Positions 16,305 to 24,443 of a DNA stretch of 64,000 nt are shown here, one piece after another. Below the pieces are notes generated by a model. It did not search any database, was not told the origin of the DNA, and was given only the letters and a program-made list of their open reading frames with translations. This stretch comes from DATHZQ01 sp963823505 (GTDB lineage Bacteria; Actinomycetota; Acidimicrobiia; Spongiisociales; UBA5794), in assembly GCA_963823505.1 (NCBI GenBank), contig CAWGLY010000005.1:1488001-1552000 (forward strand), written 5' to 3'. Position numbers and translations under genes: made by a program. How positions within the stretch are numbered: the stretch's first letter is position 1; each line of letters opens with the position of its first letter.

Positions 16305-17002
16305 ATGGCACCACAACTCACTTCAGCTGCACCGCCAAGGGCGGGCTGTCACGATCTCGATCGACTGATCACAACGATGACCGGCGACGAGAAGCACGCA
16401 CCCAGCGCGACGTCGACCCTCGACGTCGTGTGGGTTCTCTAGCGGCTCTGCCCGATTGGGAGATCGTCGTGCCAGGCCACCCTGACGAGCTGGAGCAGGC
16501 GCTCCGCCGAGCAGCCGCCACGGACGGACGGGTCTACATCCGGCTCGCCGACGACGTCAACGCTCATGCTTCGCCCGGCGGGGACTTGCGGTCGATGCGC
16601 GTGATCCGGGAGGGCTCCCGAAGATCACCCACCGTCGTGGCGGTCGGCCCCATGCTGCAACCGGCACTGGATGCCACCGCTGGCATGGACCTCACGATTC
16701 TCCATGCCGTCACCGTGCGACCCTGGGACGGTGCCACGTTGCGGCAGATGGCACAGGGTACCGAGATCGTCCTGATCGAGCCGTATCTCGCCGGCACCTC
16801 CACCGCCGAGGTGGCGGCGGCGCTGCTCGATCGGCCGCACCGCACGCTCGCCATCGGCGTGCCACATGGCGACCTGCGCCGCTACGGAACCCGCCAAGAG
16901 CACCATGCTGCGCACGGCCTCGACGCGGCCGGCATTCGGCGCAAGATCATCCGGTTCCTCGGCGCCGGCACCCTTGACTGTCTGAGCCGCTACGTGGCGT
17001 GA
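16305..17002 (+). pseudogene. Transketolase remnant with internal deletion
   Basis: From ATG 16305 a 45-codon frame encodes a transketolase-like start (MTGDEKHAPSATSTLDVVWVL) that stops at TAG 16440. The overlapping frame (open from 16268) then encodes, from about 16438 to 17002, the C-terminal part of the same kind of protein: LPDWEIVVPGHPDELEQAL, AVTVRPWDGATLRQM, EIVLIEPYLAGTSTAEVAAALL and YGTRQEHHAAHGLDAAGI. A full transketolase would have several hundred residues between these parts, including the thiamine pyrophosphate site, and these are missing. The gene therefore looks like a deletion remnant with an out-of-frame junction near 16440. It lies directly behind the SoxR-type promoter, so an intact ancestor was probably a SoxR target. 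An assembly collapse is an alternative. It ends 9 bp before the convergent flavoprotein gene. Confidence 0.75.
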
Positions 17003-17011
17003 CTGCGGCGA

Positions 17012-18286
17012 TCATGGGTGGTCGGCCAGATAGCGGTGCACGAGCTGGACACACGTTGATCCCTCGCCGACCGCACCGGCGACTCGCATGATCGAGCCGT
17101 GGCGGGCATCGCCGGCAGCGAAGACGCCGGGGACGCTGGTCTCCAAGTGATGCGGGTCCCGTTCCAGCGGCCACTGGCGCGCTGCGGCGAGGACGTCTGC
17201 GCCGGTGAGCACGTACCCCCGCGAACCCAGTGCGACCTGACCGTCCAGCCATTCGAGCCGGGGCTCGGCGCCGACAAACACGAACAACAACGATGCATCG
17301 ACGAGTTCGACCCGCCCCGTAGCGACGTTCTCGATCGAGATCCCTGTCAGGTGGGTTTCGCCGAGGGCTTCGACGACATGCGAGTGGGGCAGCAGCTCGA
17401 TGTTCGCCTTTGCGGCGATCTGGTCGACGAGGTAGCTCGACATGTGTTCCGCCAGATCGGCGCCACGGAAGATCACCGTGACCCGGTCCGCGAAGCGCGA
17501 AAAATAGATGGCGCCCTGCCCGGCGGAATTGGCCGATCCCACGACGTAGACATGCTCGCCTGCGGCGTCCATTGCCTCGGTCGTGGCCGCCCCGTAGTAG
17601 ACGCCCGCTCCCGCAAGCCTCTGGAGTCCTGGAGCATGGAGCGCCTTGTAGCTGACACCGCTCGCCACGACCAGCGCCCGGCAGGTGACCGAGGATCCGT
17701 CAGCCAGGTGCAACACCTTGTAGGCGCCGCGCAGCTCGAGGCGGGAGACCACCTGCGGACTGAGGATCTCAACGTCGAACTTGCGCGCTTGCGCCACCGC
17801 CCGATCTGCAAGCTCGGCGCCGCTGACCCCCTCAGGAAAACCGAGGTAGTTCTCGATGCGCGAGCTCGTCCCCGCCTGCCCACCGGGGGCGTGTCCCTCG
17901 ATCAACACGGTCGACAGCCCTTCCGAGCCGCCGTAGACGGCCGCGGCGAGCCCAGCGGGCCCTGCACCGACGATCCCGAGGTCGTAGGAGCGCAGGCCCG
18001 GATGCACATGCATCCCCAGTTCGGCAGCGAGCTCGGCGACATCGGGGTCTTCCAGGGCTGTGTCATCACCGAGCACCACAACGGGCAGCCGAGCGTTGGC
18101 CGCACCGACCCTCGCCAGCAGTAGCGAGCCGGCATCGGACCGATCGAGATCGAGCCAGCGGTAGGGGATGTGGTTCCCGCCCAGGAAGTCCTTGAGCTCA
18201 TGCGCATGCCGCGCCCACCGATGACCGACGATGGTCACTCCGGTCTCCGCTGAAGTCCGCTCATCCACGCTTGTGTTGCCTCCCAT
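17012..18286 (-). CDS. Thioredoxin-reductase-like FAD protein lacking CxxC (paralogue of the response-regulator fusion)
   Basis: A 424-residue protein with the same layout as the fusion at 11753-13408 but without the receiver domain. Residues 17-75 are the degenerate glutaredoxin-like part (IVGHRWARHAHELKDFL, no cysteines). From about 103 the TrxB-like part follows, with IVGAGPAGLAA, VVGSANSAGQGAIY and GVFAAGDAR. The CxxC site of thioredoxin reductases is replaced by YYGAATTEA. The two paralogues share stretches such as GGQAGTSSRIENYLGFP. It should bind FAD and NAD(P)H and reduce an unknown acceptor without a disulfide relay. ATG 18286 is the start. It lies convergent with the transketolase remnant and close to soxR, which suggests an oxidative-stress role; that is inference. 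Confidence 0.88.
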   Translation of the reverse strand: MGGNTSVDERTSAETGVTIVGHRWARHAHELKDFLGGNHIPYRWLDLDRSDAGSLLLARVGAANARLPVVVLGDDTALEDPDVAELAAELGMHVHPGLRSYDLGIVGAGPAGLAAAVYGGSEGLSTVLIEGHAPGGQAGTSSRIENYLGFPEGVSGAELADRAVAQARKFDVEILSPQVVSRLELRGAYKVLHLADGSSVTCRALVVASGVSYKALHAPGLQRLAGAGVYYGAATTEAMDAAGEHVYVVGSANSAGQGAIYFSRFADRVTVIFRGADLAEHMSSYLVDQIAAKANIELLPHSHVVEALGETHLTGISIENVATGRVELVDASLLFVFVGAEPRLEWLDGQVALGSRGYVLTGADVLAAARQWPLERDPHHLETSVPGVFAAGDARHGSIMRVAGAVGEGSTCVQLVHRYLADHP

Positions 18287-18375
18287 GCCTCACGCCACCA
18301 TATCCATGGTGCGCTGAAGACGGTGCCGTTATGACGGTTCGAGGTCGTGTGACACCGTCGTGATGCAATTGCCCA

Positions 18376-18729
18376 ATGGCCACCAGAACGCCCCGCCAAT
18401 TACGACACGCCCGCTGCATGCGGCGCGACATGACGTATGCCGAGACATTGCTCTTACTCCGCCGCGATGCGCTCGGAGTCCGCTTTCGACGCCGGGAGCC
18501 GATCGGTCCGTTCATTGCCGACTTCGGATGCCTGCGGGCCCGAATCATCGTCGAAACCGACGGATGGTCTCACCGCTTCGAGAAGCCTGTCACCGACGAA
18601 GATCGCGACCGCTGGTTCGCCGATCGCGGTTGGGCCGTCCTGAGATTCGACGACAACGACGTGTGGCGAGACCTCGCCGGAGTCGTGTCCGTGATTGCCT
18701 CAACCGTCCATGAACGCCTGAACCGCTAG
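18376..18729 (+). CDS. DUF559 family endonuclease-like protein
   Basis: A 117-residue protein. The pattern MRRDMTYAETLLLLRRDALGVRFRRR then IGPFIADFGC, IIVETDGWSHR and DRWFADRGWAVLRFDDNDVW matches the DUF559 family, related to very-short-patch-repair (Vsr-like) and PD-(D/E)XK nucleases. The D of IADF, E of VETDG and a basic patch are the likely metal-site residues. No methyltransferase gene adjoins it, so a repair partner is not evident. The start at 18376 gives a short basic N-terminus; the next Met is at residue 15. It is followed by a GC-rich region with strong hairpins. DUF559 genes are often scattered singly in actinobacterial genomes. Confidence 0.82.
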   Translation: MATRTPRQLRHARCMRRDMTYAETLLLLRRDALGVRFRRREPIGPFIADFGCLRARIIVETDGWSHRFEKPVTDEDRDRWFADRGWAVLRFDDNDVWRDLAGVVSVIASTVHERLNR

Positions 18730-18758
18730 GGACCTTCCCCCTCCGAGCCTCCGGCCCA

Positions 18759-18781
18759 CCTCCCCCGGAAGCCGGGGGAGG
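18759..18781. terminator. Perfect 10-bp GC-rich hairpin after the DUF559 gene
   Basis: CCTCCCCCGG (18759-18768) pairs perfectly with CCGGGGGAGG (18772-18781) across an AAG loop. It lies 30 bp after the DUF559 stop. There is no T-tract, so it may be an intrinsic terminator of the GC-rich type or a transcript-end structure. Confidence 0.6.
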
Positions 18782-18854
18782 ACCACAACGGCAGCACAGG
18801 CTCCCACGGCACGGGGGCACGGTCTCGGCCGCTCCGGCTTTGCGGGGGGAGTGG

Positions 18855-18876
18855 CCTCGGCCGCTTTGGGCCGAGG
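18855..18876. terminator. 8-bp hairpin in the same intergenic region
   Basis: CCTCGGCC (18855-18862) pairs with GGCCGAGG (18869-18876) around a six-base loop. It follows the first hairpin by about 75 bp and may be a second terminator or part of the leader of the downstream transporter mRNA. Confidence 0.35.
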
Positions 18877-19059
18877 ACGAGGGGGGTCTGCCTGCCCCCA
18901 CCAGGTGCGCCGTCGTTTGCCCCGGACGCTGCGCAACCAAGCGGCAAGGCGGTGTCGCTTCGTTCGATTGTTGGTCTTCCGGGTATCGTTCGGCACTGGA
19001 CTGCGGAGGCAGGACGGGCCTTCCGGCCCACCCTTGGCCGCAGCGGAAGGAGACAACTC

Positions 19060-20406
19060 ATGCAGACTGGGCGACGACGCTGGGCGTCGATCCTGACACT
19101 GCTCGTTGCGTTTGCCATGATCGTCGCCGCGTGTGGAGGCGACGACGACACGACAAGCGGTACCGACACAACAGCAGCAGCCACGAGCGATGCGACGACT
19201 ACGACAGCCGGCTCAGGCGGCGATACCGCAACAACGACGACGAGCAGCGAAGGGGCCGGCGCAACCGACGTCATGGCGCCGGAGGACTTCCAGATCGGGA
19301 TGATCCTCGTCGGCCCGCAGAACGACACCGGTTGGTCGCAGGCACACTTCGAAGCGGGCGAGTACGTCATGGCGCAACTCGGGCTCCCCGCGGGCAACCT
19401 CATCGTGCTCGACAAGATGAACACCGCCGATCGTCCTGAGACGACTATCGAAGCCGTGGTGGACGACATGATCGCCCAGGGGGCCGATCTGATCTTTGCG
19501 ACCTCGGATGACATGAAGGACGGAATCGAGGCCGCCGCCGAGCAGCACCCGGACGTGCCGATGATCTGGTCGTCAGGGGACAGCGCATGGGCGGACGGGA
19601 AAGCGTATCGCCCCGATCTGACGAACCTCGGGAACGTCATGGGCCAGATGGAGTTCGGCAAGATGATCGCCGGATGCGCCGCCGCACTCACGACGGACAC
19701 GGGACGGATCTCGTACCTCGGACCGCTGATCAACGACGAGACGCGCCGCCTGGTGAACTCGGCATATCTCGGTGCGTCGTATTGCTGGGAGAACGTCCGT
19801 GGAGAAGATCCCGCCGATCTCGGCTTCGAGGTCAAGTGGATCGGCTTCTGGTTCAACATCCCCGGCTTCACGCTGGACCCGACGCAGGTGACCAACGAGT
19901 TCCTCGCCGCCGGCTCCGATGTGATCGTGTCGGGTATCGACACCACGGAAGCGCTCGTGCGCGCCGGGCAGGCGGGCGCAGCAGGGGACGCCGTCTTTGC
20001 CATACCCTACGATTTCGAGTCGGCGTGTGACGAGGCACCGGACGTGTGTCTCGGCGTCCCGTACTTCAACTGGGGCCCGTCGTATCTCGATATCGCTACG
20101 AGCGTCATCGACGGCAGCTATGTGGCCGAGTGGCAGTGGCTCCCGCCCGATTGGGCCGACCTGAACAACCAGGACACGAGTGCGATCGGATGGCTCAACG
20201 GGCCTGCGCTCTCGGCAGACGCAGCGACGCAGCTGCAGGAGTTCATCGCCGGGCTGGGCTCAGGTGAGATCGTTCTGTTCTCGGGACCGCTCAACTTCCA
20301 GGACGGCTCGACGTTCCTGGCCGACGGCGAGACGGCGACGCCTTTCCAGATCTGGTACACCGAGCAGCTCTTGGAGGGCATCGAGGGAGCAAGCGCCGCC
20401 GAGTGA
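19060..20406 (+). CDS. BMP-family ABC transporter substrate-binding lipoprotein
   Basis: A 448-residue lipoprotein starting at ATG 19060 behind a strong GGAAGGAG. The signal peptide ends in the lipobox VAAC, followed by a long low-complexity linker rich in D, T, A and G (residues about 28-70) that would hold the domain away from the membrane. The binding domain opens IGMILVGPQNDTGWSQAHFEAG, the BMP (basic membrane protein/Med) signature in which the N-D-W region contacts ligand. BMP proteins mostly bind nucleosides, so purine or nucleoside uptake is the best guess. The downstream ABC ATPase and two permeases complete the system. A terminator-like hairpin just downstream probably makes this gene expressed above the rest. 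Confidence 0.9.
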   Translation: MQTGRRRWASILTLLVAFAMIVAACGGDDDTTSGTDTTAAATSDATTTTAGSGGDTATTTTSSEGAGATDVMAPEDFQIGMILVGPQNDTGWSQAHFEAGEYVMAQLGLPAGNLIVLDKMNTADRPETTIEAVVDDMIAQGADLIFATSDDMKDGIEAAAEQHPDVPMIWSSGDSAWADGKAYRPDLTNLGNVMGQMEFGKMIAGCAAALTTDTGRISYLGPLINDETRRLVNSAYLGASYCWENVRGEDPADLGFEVKWIGFWFNIPGFTLDPTQVTNEFLAAGSDVIVSGIDTTEALVRAGQAGAAGDAVFAIPYDFESACDEAPDVCLGVPYFNWGPSYLDIATSVIDGSYVAEWQWLPPDWADLNNQDTSAIGWLNGPALSADAATQLQEFIAGLGSGEIVLFSGPLNFQDGSTFLADGETATPFQIWYTEQLLEGIEGASAAE

Positions 20407-20439
20407 GCGTTGCGCTCACCCCATCAACAGATCGACGGA

Positions 20440-20467
20440 GGGGCGGCCCGGCAGGGCCGCCCCTTCT
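20440..20467 (+). terminator. Terminator-like hairpin between binding protein and ATPase genes
   Basis: GGGGCGGCCC (20440-20449) pairs perfectly with GGGCCGCCCC (20454-20463) around GGCA, followed by TTCT. A smaller perfect stem, GTGAGCG/CGCTCAC at 20403-20419, spans the stop codon just before. Such elements inside ABC operons usually raise the ratio of binding protein to membrane components. Confidence 0.65.
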
Positions 20468-20485
20468 ACGTCTAGCCTCCGCTCT

Positions 20486-21955
20486 GTGGCACTCGAACTT
20501 CGGGATATTCACAAGCACTTCGGCGCCGTTCGCGCCAACGATGGTGTCTCCATCCGTGTCGAGGAGGGCGAGCTCCATGGTCTGCTCGGCGAAAACGGGG
20601 CAGGCAAATCCACTCTGATGAAGGTCCTTTCCGGGTTCATCGAAGCCGATGCAGGCGACGTGGTCTTGGACGGCATGCCGGTGTCGCTCGGGTCTCCCGA
20701 CGAAGCAATCGTCGCGGGCATCGGCATGCTCCACCAGGATCCGCTGGTGTTCTTGCCGTTCACCGTGCTGGACAACTTCTTGTTGGGCAGCCCCGGTGGC
20801 ATGAGGCTGGACCGCAAGGCCGGCCTGAAGGCGATGCGTGAGGCCACGGAACGATACGGGTTCTCCTTCGACCCGAGCGCGCTTGCGCAGACTTTGACGG
20901 TCGGGGAGCGGCAGCAGCTCGAAATCGCTCGGCTGTTGTGGCTGGGCGCCCGCGTACTGATCCTCGACGAGCCCACAACCGGGATCTCCGCCTCCCAGCG
21001 CGAGTTGCTGTTTGCAGTCCTCAGCAAGCTGGCCGCCGAGGGGATGATCGTCATCTTCGTGAGCCACAAGCTCGAGGAGATCGAACAACTCTGCGACCGC
21101 GTCACTGTGATGCGGGCAGGCAGAGTGGTCGGCCAGGCCGAAATGCCGGTTGCGACGGACACGCTCGTGGAGATGATGTTCGGCCAGGTCCTGGTGCTGT
21201 CCGACCGGCCAGACGCTGCACTCGGAGACGTCAGCCTCCGCCTGGACCATGTGACCCTCGAGGAGCGGCTCATCACCGTCGAGGACCTATCGCTGGAGGT
21301 CCGCACCGGGGAGATCGTCGGGCTTGCCGGGCTCGAGGGCTCGGGCCAACGCACGTTGCTCAGCGCCTGCGCCGGACTGCTGCAGCCGAGCGCCGGAACC
21401 ATCTCGCTGGCCGGCAAGGAGCTGTCGGGACGGCACTATCGCCGCTTCATGAGGGCCGGTGTTCATTACCTGCCCGCCGGGAGGCTCGAAGAGGGCTTGG
21501 TGGCGGGCATGACGATCTCCGAGCATTTCGAGCTGGTCGGCGGGCATGACTCGTTCTTTGTCGATTGGGACGGCGCCGAAAACCTGGCTGCAGCCGCCGT
21601 CGAGTCGCACTTCATCAAGGGCACCAGCGAAACTGCCGTCGAGTCGCTGTCGGGTGGCAACCAGCAGCGCCTGTTGCTCGCGATGATGCCGCCGGACACC
21701 AGGCTGCTGCTGATGGAACACCCAACGAGAGGCCTGGACATCGAGTCGGCCGAATGGGTGTGGGGCAAGCTGCTGGCGCGTCGTGCGAGCGGCACATCGA
21801 TCGTCTTTGCTTCGGCCGATCTCGACGAACTCCTCCGCTACTCCGACCGTATCGCCGTCTTCTTCAACGGCCGGGTGCTCGACGTGGTCGATGCGACAAC
21901 CACGAGCCCAGAAGCGTTGGGTTACATGATCGGCGGCAAGCAGGTCTCGGTGTGA
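20486..21955 (+). CDS. Nucleoside-type ABC transporter ATPase (two ATP-binding domains)
   Basis: A 489-residue protein with two ABC domains, as in sugar and nucleoside importers. GTG 20486 is the start (VALELRDIHKHFG). Domain 1 has GENGAGKST and the Walker B LILDEPT, with a degenerate signature (LTVGERQQLEIARLL). Domain 2 (from about 260) has the degenerate Walker A GLEGSGQRT and the signature LSGGNQQRLLLAM, with LLLMEHPTRGLD in place of the usual LLxDEPTRGLD. The second nucleotide site therefore looks altered (Glu-His for Asp-Glu), as often happens in one half of such proteins. It powers the two downstream permeases at the inner face of the membrane. The stop overlaps the start of the next gene in a GTGA coupling. 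Confidence 0.9.
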   Translation: MALELRDIHKHFGAVRANDGVSIRVEEGELHGLLGENGAGKSTLMKVLSGFIEADAGDVVLDGMPVSLGSPDEAIVAGIGMLHQDPLVFLPFTVLDNFLLGSPGGMRLDRKAGLKAMREATERYGFSFDPSALAQTLTVGERQQLEIARLLWLGARVLILDEPTTGISASQRELLFAVLSKLAAEGMIVIFVSHKLEEIEQLCDRVTVMRAGRVVGQAEMPVATDTLVEMMFGQVLVLSDRPDAALGDVSLRLDHVTLEERLITVEDLSLEVRTGEIVGLAGLEGSGQRTLLSACAGLLQPSAGTISLAGKELSGRHYRRFMRAGVHYLPAGRLEEGLVAGMTISEHFELVGGHDSFFVDWDGAENLAAAAVESHFIKGTSETAVESLSGGNQQRLLLAMMPPDTRLLLMEHPTRGLDIESAEWVWGKLLARRASGTSIVFASADLDELLRYSDRIAVFFNGRVLDVVDATTTSPEALGYMIGGKQVSV

Positions 21956-23004
21956 GGGATCTGCTGGCCCGATTGCGGGTTCCCATCGTCTCGGTCGTGC
22001 TCGCCCTCGCCGTCACCGTCATCCTGCTGCTCATGGTCGGTGCCCCGCCCGGCGACGCGCTGTTCCAACTGTGGGACGGGTCGCTGGGGCGTTCCGACAA
22101 GATCCCCGACACGCTGATCACCTGGGTGCCCCTGGTGCTGGCGTCGGCGGGGCTGATCGTCACTTTCCAGGCCGGCATGTGGAACATCGGCGTCGAGGGT
22201 CAGATCATCATGGGCGCCATCGGGGCGTCATGGGTCGTCCGCGAGATGACGGGACCCTCCTGGTTGGTGATCGTGGTTGCCTTCCTCGGTGGGGCGGTCC
22301 TGGGTGCACTGTGGGCATTGATTCCCGGATGGCTCCGCACCCGGTTTGGCGTGCACGAGATCTTCTCGGGTGTTGCCCTGTTCTTTGTCGCAGGTTCGAT
22401 CGCAGTGTTCCTCATCATCGGGCCATGGTCCCGCCAGGGCATCGCTTCCACCTCGGGCACCGATCTCTTCGCTGAGGAGTACTGGCTCCCCGAGCTCGGC
22501 AGCAACGGCTACTCGTGGCTTGCCATCCTGCTGGCCGTGCTTGCGGTGATCATCGTGGGAGCGCTGATGAGCGGCACACGCTACGGGCTGCGGCTCAAAG
22601 CCGTCGGCAAGAACTCCCACTCGGCCTTTCTCATGGGAATCCCGACCAATGCCTACATGCTCTCGGCGTTTGCGATCTGCGGGGCCCTCGCCGGGCTTGC
22701 CGGAACCGTGCAGGCGATTGGATTCCATCACAAGCTCGTCCCGTCCATATCGGGCGGGTATGGCTTCCTCGGCATCCTCGTAGTGCTGCTCGCCGGCTTC
22801 CGTGTCCTGTGGACCGCCCCGATCGCGGTCTTCTTCGCCGCCATGCTCGTCGGCAGCACGCAACTCTCGCTGCGGCTCGGCATCGACTCATCGCTGGCAG
22901 GCGTCATTCAGGGCATCCTCGTCCTGCTCATCATGCTCATCGGAGGCTGGCAGGCCCGCCGCGCCCGCCTGCCGTCCAAGACCACGGTCGAGGCGGGGGG
23001 CTGA
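21952..23004 (+). CDS. ABC transporter permease, nucleoside type (subunit 1)
   Basis: A 350-residue membrane protein with about eight to ten hydrophobic helices, starting at GTG 21952, which overlaps the ATPase stop (GTGA). The segment AGLIVTFQAGMWNIGVEGQIIMGAIGASW is the conserved BPD_transp_2 core (N-I-G-x-E-G-Q), and GTRYGLRLKAVGKNSHSAFLMGI is the cytoplasmic coupling loop that meets the ATPase. It should form the membrane channel with the next permease. The gene ends one base before the next start region (TGA 23002-23004, GTG 23006). Confidence 0.9.
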   Translation: MRDLLARLRVPIVSVVLALAVTVILLLMVGAPPGDALFQLWDGSLGRSDKIPDTLITWVPLVLASAGLIVTFQAGMWNIGVEGQIIMGAIGASWVVREMTGPSWLVIVVAFLGGAVLGALWALIPGWLRTRFGVHEIFSGVALFFVAGSIAVFLIIGPWSRQGIASTSGTDLFAEEYWLPELGSNGYSWLAILLAVLAVIIVGALMSGTRYGLRLKAVGKNSHSAFLMGIPTNAYMLSAFAICGALAGLAGTVQAIGFHHKLVPSISGGYGFLGILVVLLAGFRVLWTAPIAVFFAAMLVGSTQLSLRLGIDSSLAGVIQGILVLLIMLIGGWQARRARLPSKTTVEAGG

Positions 23005-23005
23005 C

Positions 23006-23944
23006 GTGGAGGTCCTCGCAGGCATCATCGGAGCGGCCGCTCCCCTGGTCTACGCCAGCATCGGCGAGACCATCAACGAAAAGGCAGGGGTCATCAACCT
23101 GTCGCTCGACGGGAGCATCCTCTTGTCGGCAATGGTGGCGTTTGCCGCCGCATTTGTGACCGGAAGCGTGATCGTCGGCTTCCTCGCCGCGATGGCGGTG
23201 TCCATGATCATCGCCGCCGTCGTCGCCTTCGCCTCGATCGAGCTCCGTCTCAATCAGATCGCCGTCGGCTTTGTGTTGTTCCTGTTCGCCAGGCAGCTGG
23301 CGCTCTTCCTCGGCAACTCCTACGTCGGCGAACCGGGGCCGACCGTGCCGGCGTGGGACATTCCCGGTTTCGCGAGCATCCCGCTTGTGGGCGAGATCTT
23401 CTTCCAGCAGAACCTGGCGGTGTACGGCAGTTACCTCGTGATCTTTGGCTCGTTCTTGTACATCTACAAGACGCGGCGCGGCCTCGTGCTCCAGGGCATC
23501 GGGGAACGTCCCGAAGCGGCGTTTGCCCGGGGCGTCGCCGTGAACCGCCTCCGCTACGTATACACGCTGGTGGGCGGGGCGTTGGTGGGCATGGCCGGCG
23601 CCGCGGTATCCCTCGACCAGATCGCAGGCTGGCGGGAGAACCTCACCACCAACCTCGGCTGGATCGCGTTGGCATTCGTCATCTTCGGTGGCTGGCATCC
23701 GTACCGGGTGGCGCTCGCCTGCTACCTGTATCGCGGCCTGCTCTTCGTGGCGGGCGAGTTCCAGGAGAGCTTCCCCGATTGGGTGCAGGTGCTGACCCAG
23801 CTCCCGTTCCTCCTCATGATCCTCATGATCACACTCATCAACACCGAGTGGTTCCGACGGCTCGGAGATCGTTTCCCACGATGGCGCAACTTCCTGGCAA
23901 GCGCCGCTCCTTCGGGAAGCGGCCAAGCATTCGTCCGCGAGTAG
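23006..23944 (+). CDS. ABC transporter permease, nucleoside type (subunit 2)
   Basis: A 312-residue membrane protein starting at GTG 23006, one base after the previous stop. It opens with GAAAPLVYASIGETINEKAGVINLSLDG, the conserved NEKAGVINL(S/G)(L/I)(E/D)G motif of the second BMP-system permease, and carries the coupling loop TRRGLVLQGIGERPEAAFARGV. With its partner, the ATPase and the lipoprotein at 19060 it forms a complete importer, most likely for nucleosides or similar purine compounds. Confidence 0.9.
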   Translation: MEVLAGIIGAAAPLVYASIGETINEKAGVINLSLDGSILLSAMVAFAAAFVTGSVIVGFLAAMAVSMIIAAVVAFASIELRLNQIAVGFVLFLFARQLALFLGNSYVGEPGPTVPAWDIPGFASIPLVGEIFFQQNLAVYGSYLVIFGSFLYIYKTRRGLVLQGIGERPEAAFARGVAVNRLRYVYTLVGGALVGMAGAAVSLDQIAGWRENLTTNLGWIALAFVIFGGWHPYRVALACYLYRGLLFVAGEFQESFPDWVQVLTQLPFLLMILMITLINTEWFRRLGDRFPRWRNFLASAAPSGSGQAFVRE

Positions 23945-24036
23945 CGAGCCATCCCTGACCGAACCCTGAGTCCCTCGGGGTGGGACGAGGGTGCTTCCCG
24001 ATACCGCTCGGGGCTGCTGTCGGGCACAGTGGGGAC

Positions 24037-24231
24037 ATGGACACGCTTCTCGCCAACAGCTCGATCGGCAAGCTGCTCACCCTCGTGACGTTGCCTGTGC
24101 TGGTCGTGACGATCATGATCGTCGTGGGTGTCCTCACAGGTTTGGCGGGCCGCATTGCCCTGATGTGCGAAGACATCGCGTATCGGATCCGGAGCGGCAA
24201 CGGATCGTCGGCCGCCGAGAGGAGTCTTTGA
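24037..24231 (+). CDS. Small membrane protein (64 aa), unknown
   Basis: Starts at ATG 24037 (MDTLLANSS). Residues 13-40 form one transmembrane helix (LLTLVTLPVLVVTIMIVVGVLTG), and the tail is short and basic then polar (IAYRIRSGNGSSAAERSL). No family recognised. It ends two bases before the next small membrane gene at 24233, so the two form a pair. The gene is probably not part of the BMP operon, which ends 92 bp upstream, but this cannot be excluded. Confidence 0.6.
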   Translation: MDTLLANSSIGKLLTLVTLPVLVVTIMIVVGVLTGLAGRIALMCEDIAYRIRSGNGSSAAERSL

Positions 24232-24232
24232 C

Positions 24233-24430
24233 ATGGTGACGTTCCTGTTGTGGGTGGCGTTGGCCATCGTCTCACTGCCGCTCGCCGTGATCGCCCTGAT
24301 TCTCTACCCGGTCGTGTGGGTCGTCAGCCTTCCCTTCCGGCTCGTCGGCATCTCGGTTGCGGCGGTGTTCGACCTGATCGGCGCCCTGATCCGCCTTCCA
24401 GCTCGATTCCTGGGTACGCCTTCGGGTTGA
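24233..24430 (+). CDS. Small membrane protein (65 aa), unknown
   Basis: A 65-residue protein that is almost wholly hydrophobic, with two helices: VTFLLWVALAIVSLPLAVIAL and a second around VVSLPFRLVGISVAAVFDLI, ending in a short basic stretch (RLPARFLGTP). No family recognised. It starts one base after the previous gene's stop and converges with the tryptophanase gene, which ends at 24444. A two-component membrane element or paired holin-like proteins would be alternatives, but nothing in the sequence supports either. Confidence 0.6.
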   Translation: MVTFLLWVALAIVSLPLAVIALILYPVVWVVSLPFRLVGISVAAVFDLIGALIRLPARFLGTPSG

Positions 24431-24443
24431 CGGCCGGTCCGGA

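Larger units (their letters stand above)
18730..19059. other. 330-bp intergenic region with GC-rich hairpins upstream of the BMP transporter
   Basis: No gene is supported here. It holds two strong hairpins (listed separately) and a third small one near the 3' end, GGGCC-TTCC-GGCCC at about 19016-19029, just before the GGAAGGAG ribosome-binding site of the next gene. Promoter elements for the transporter are not clear; TATCGT near 18985 is only a weak -10 candidate. Confidence 0.55.
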
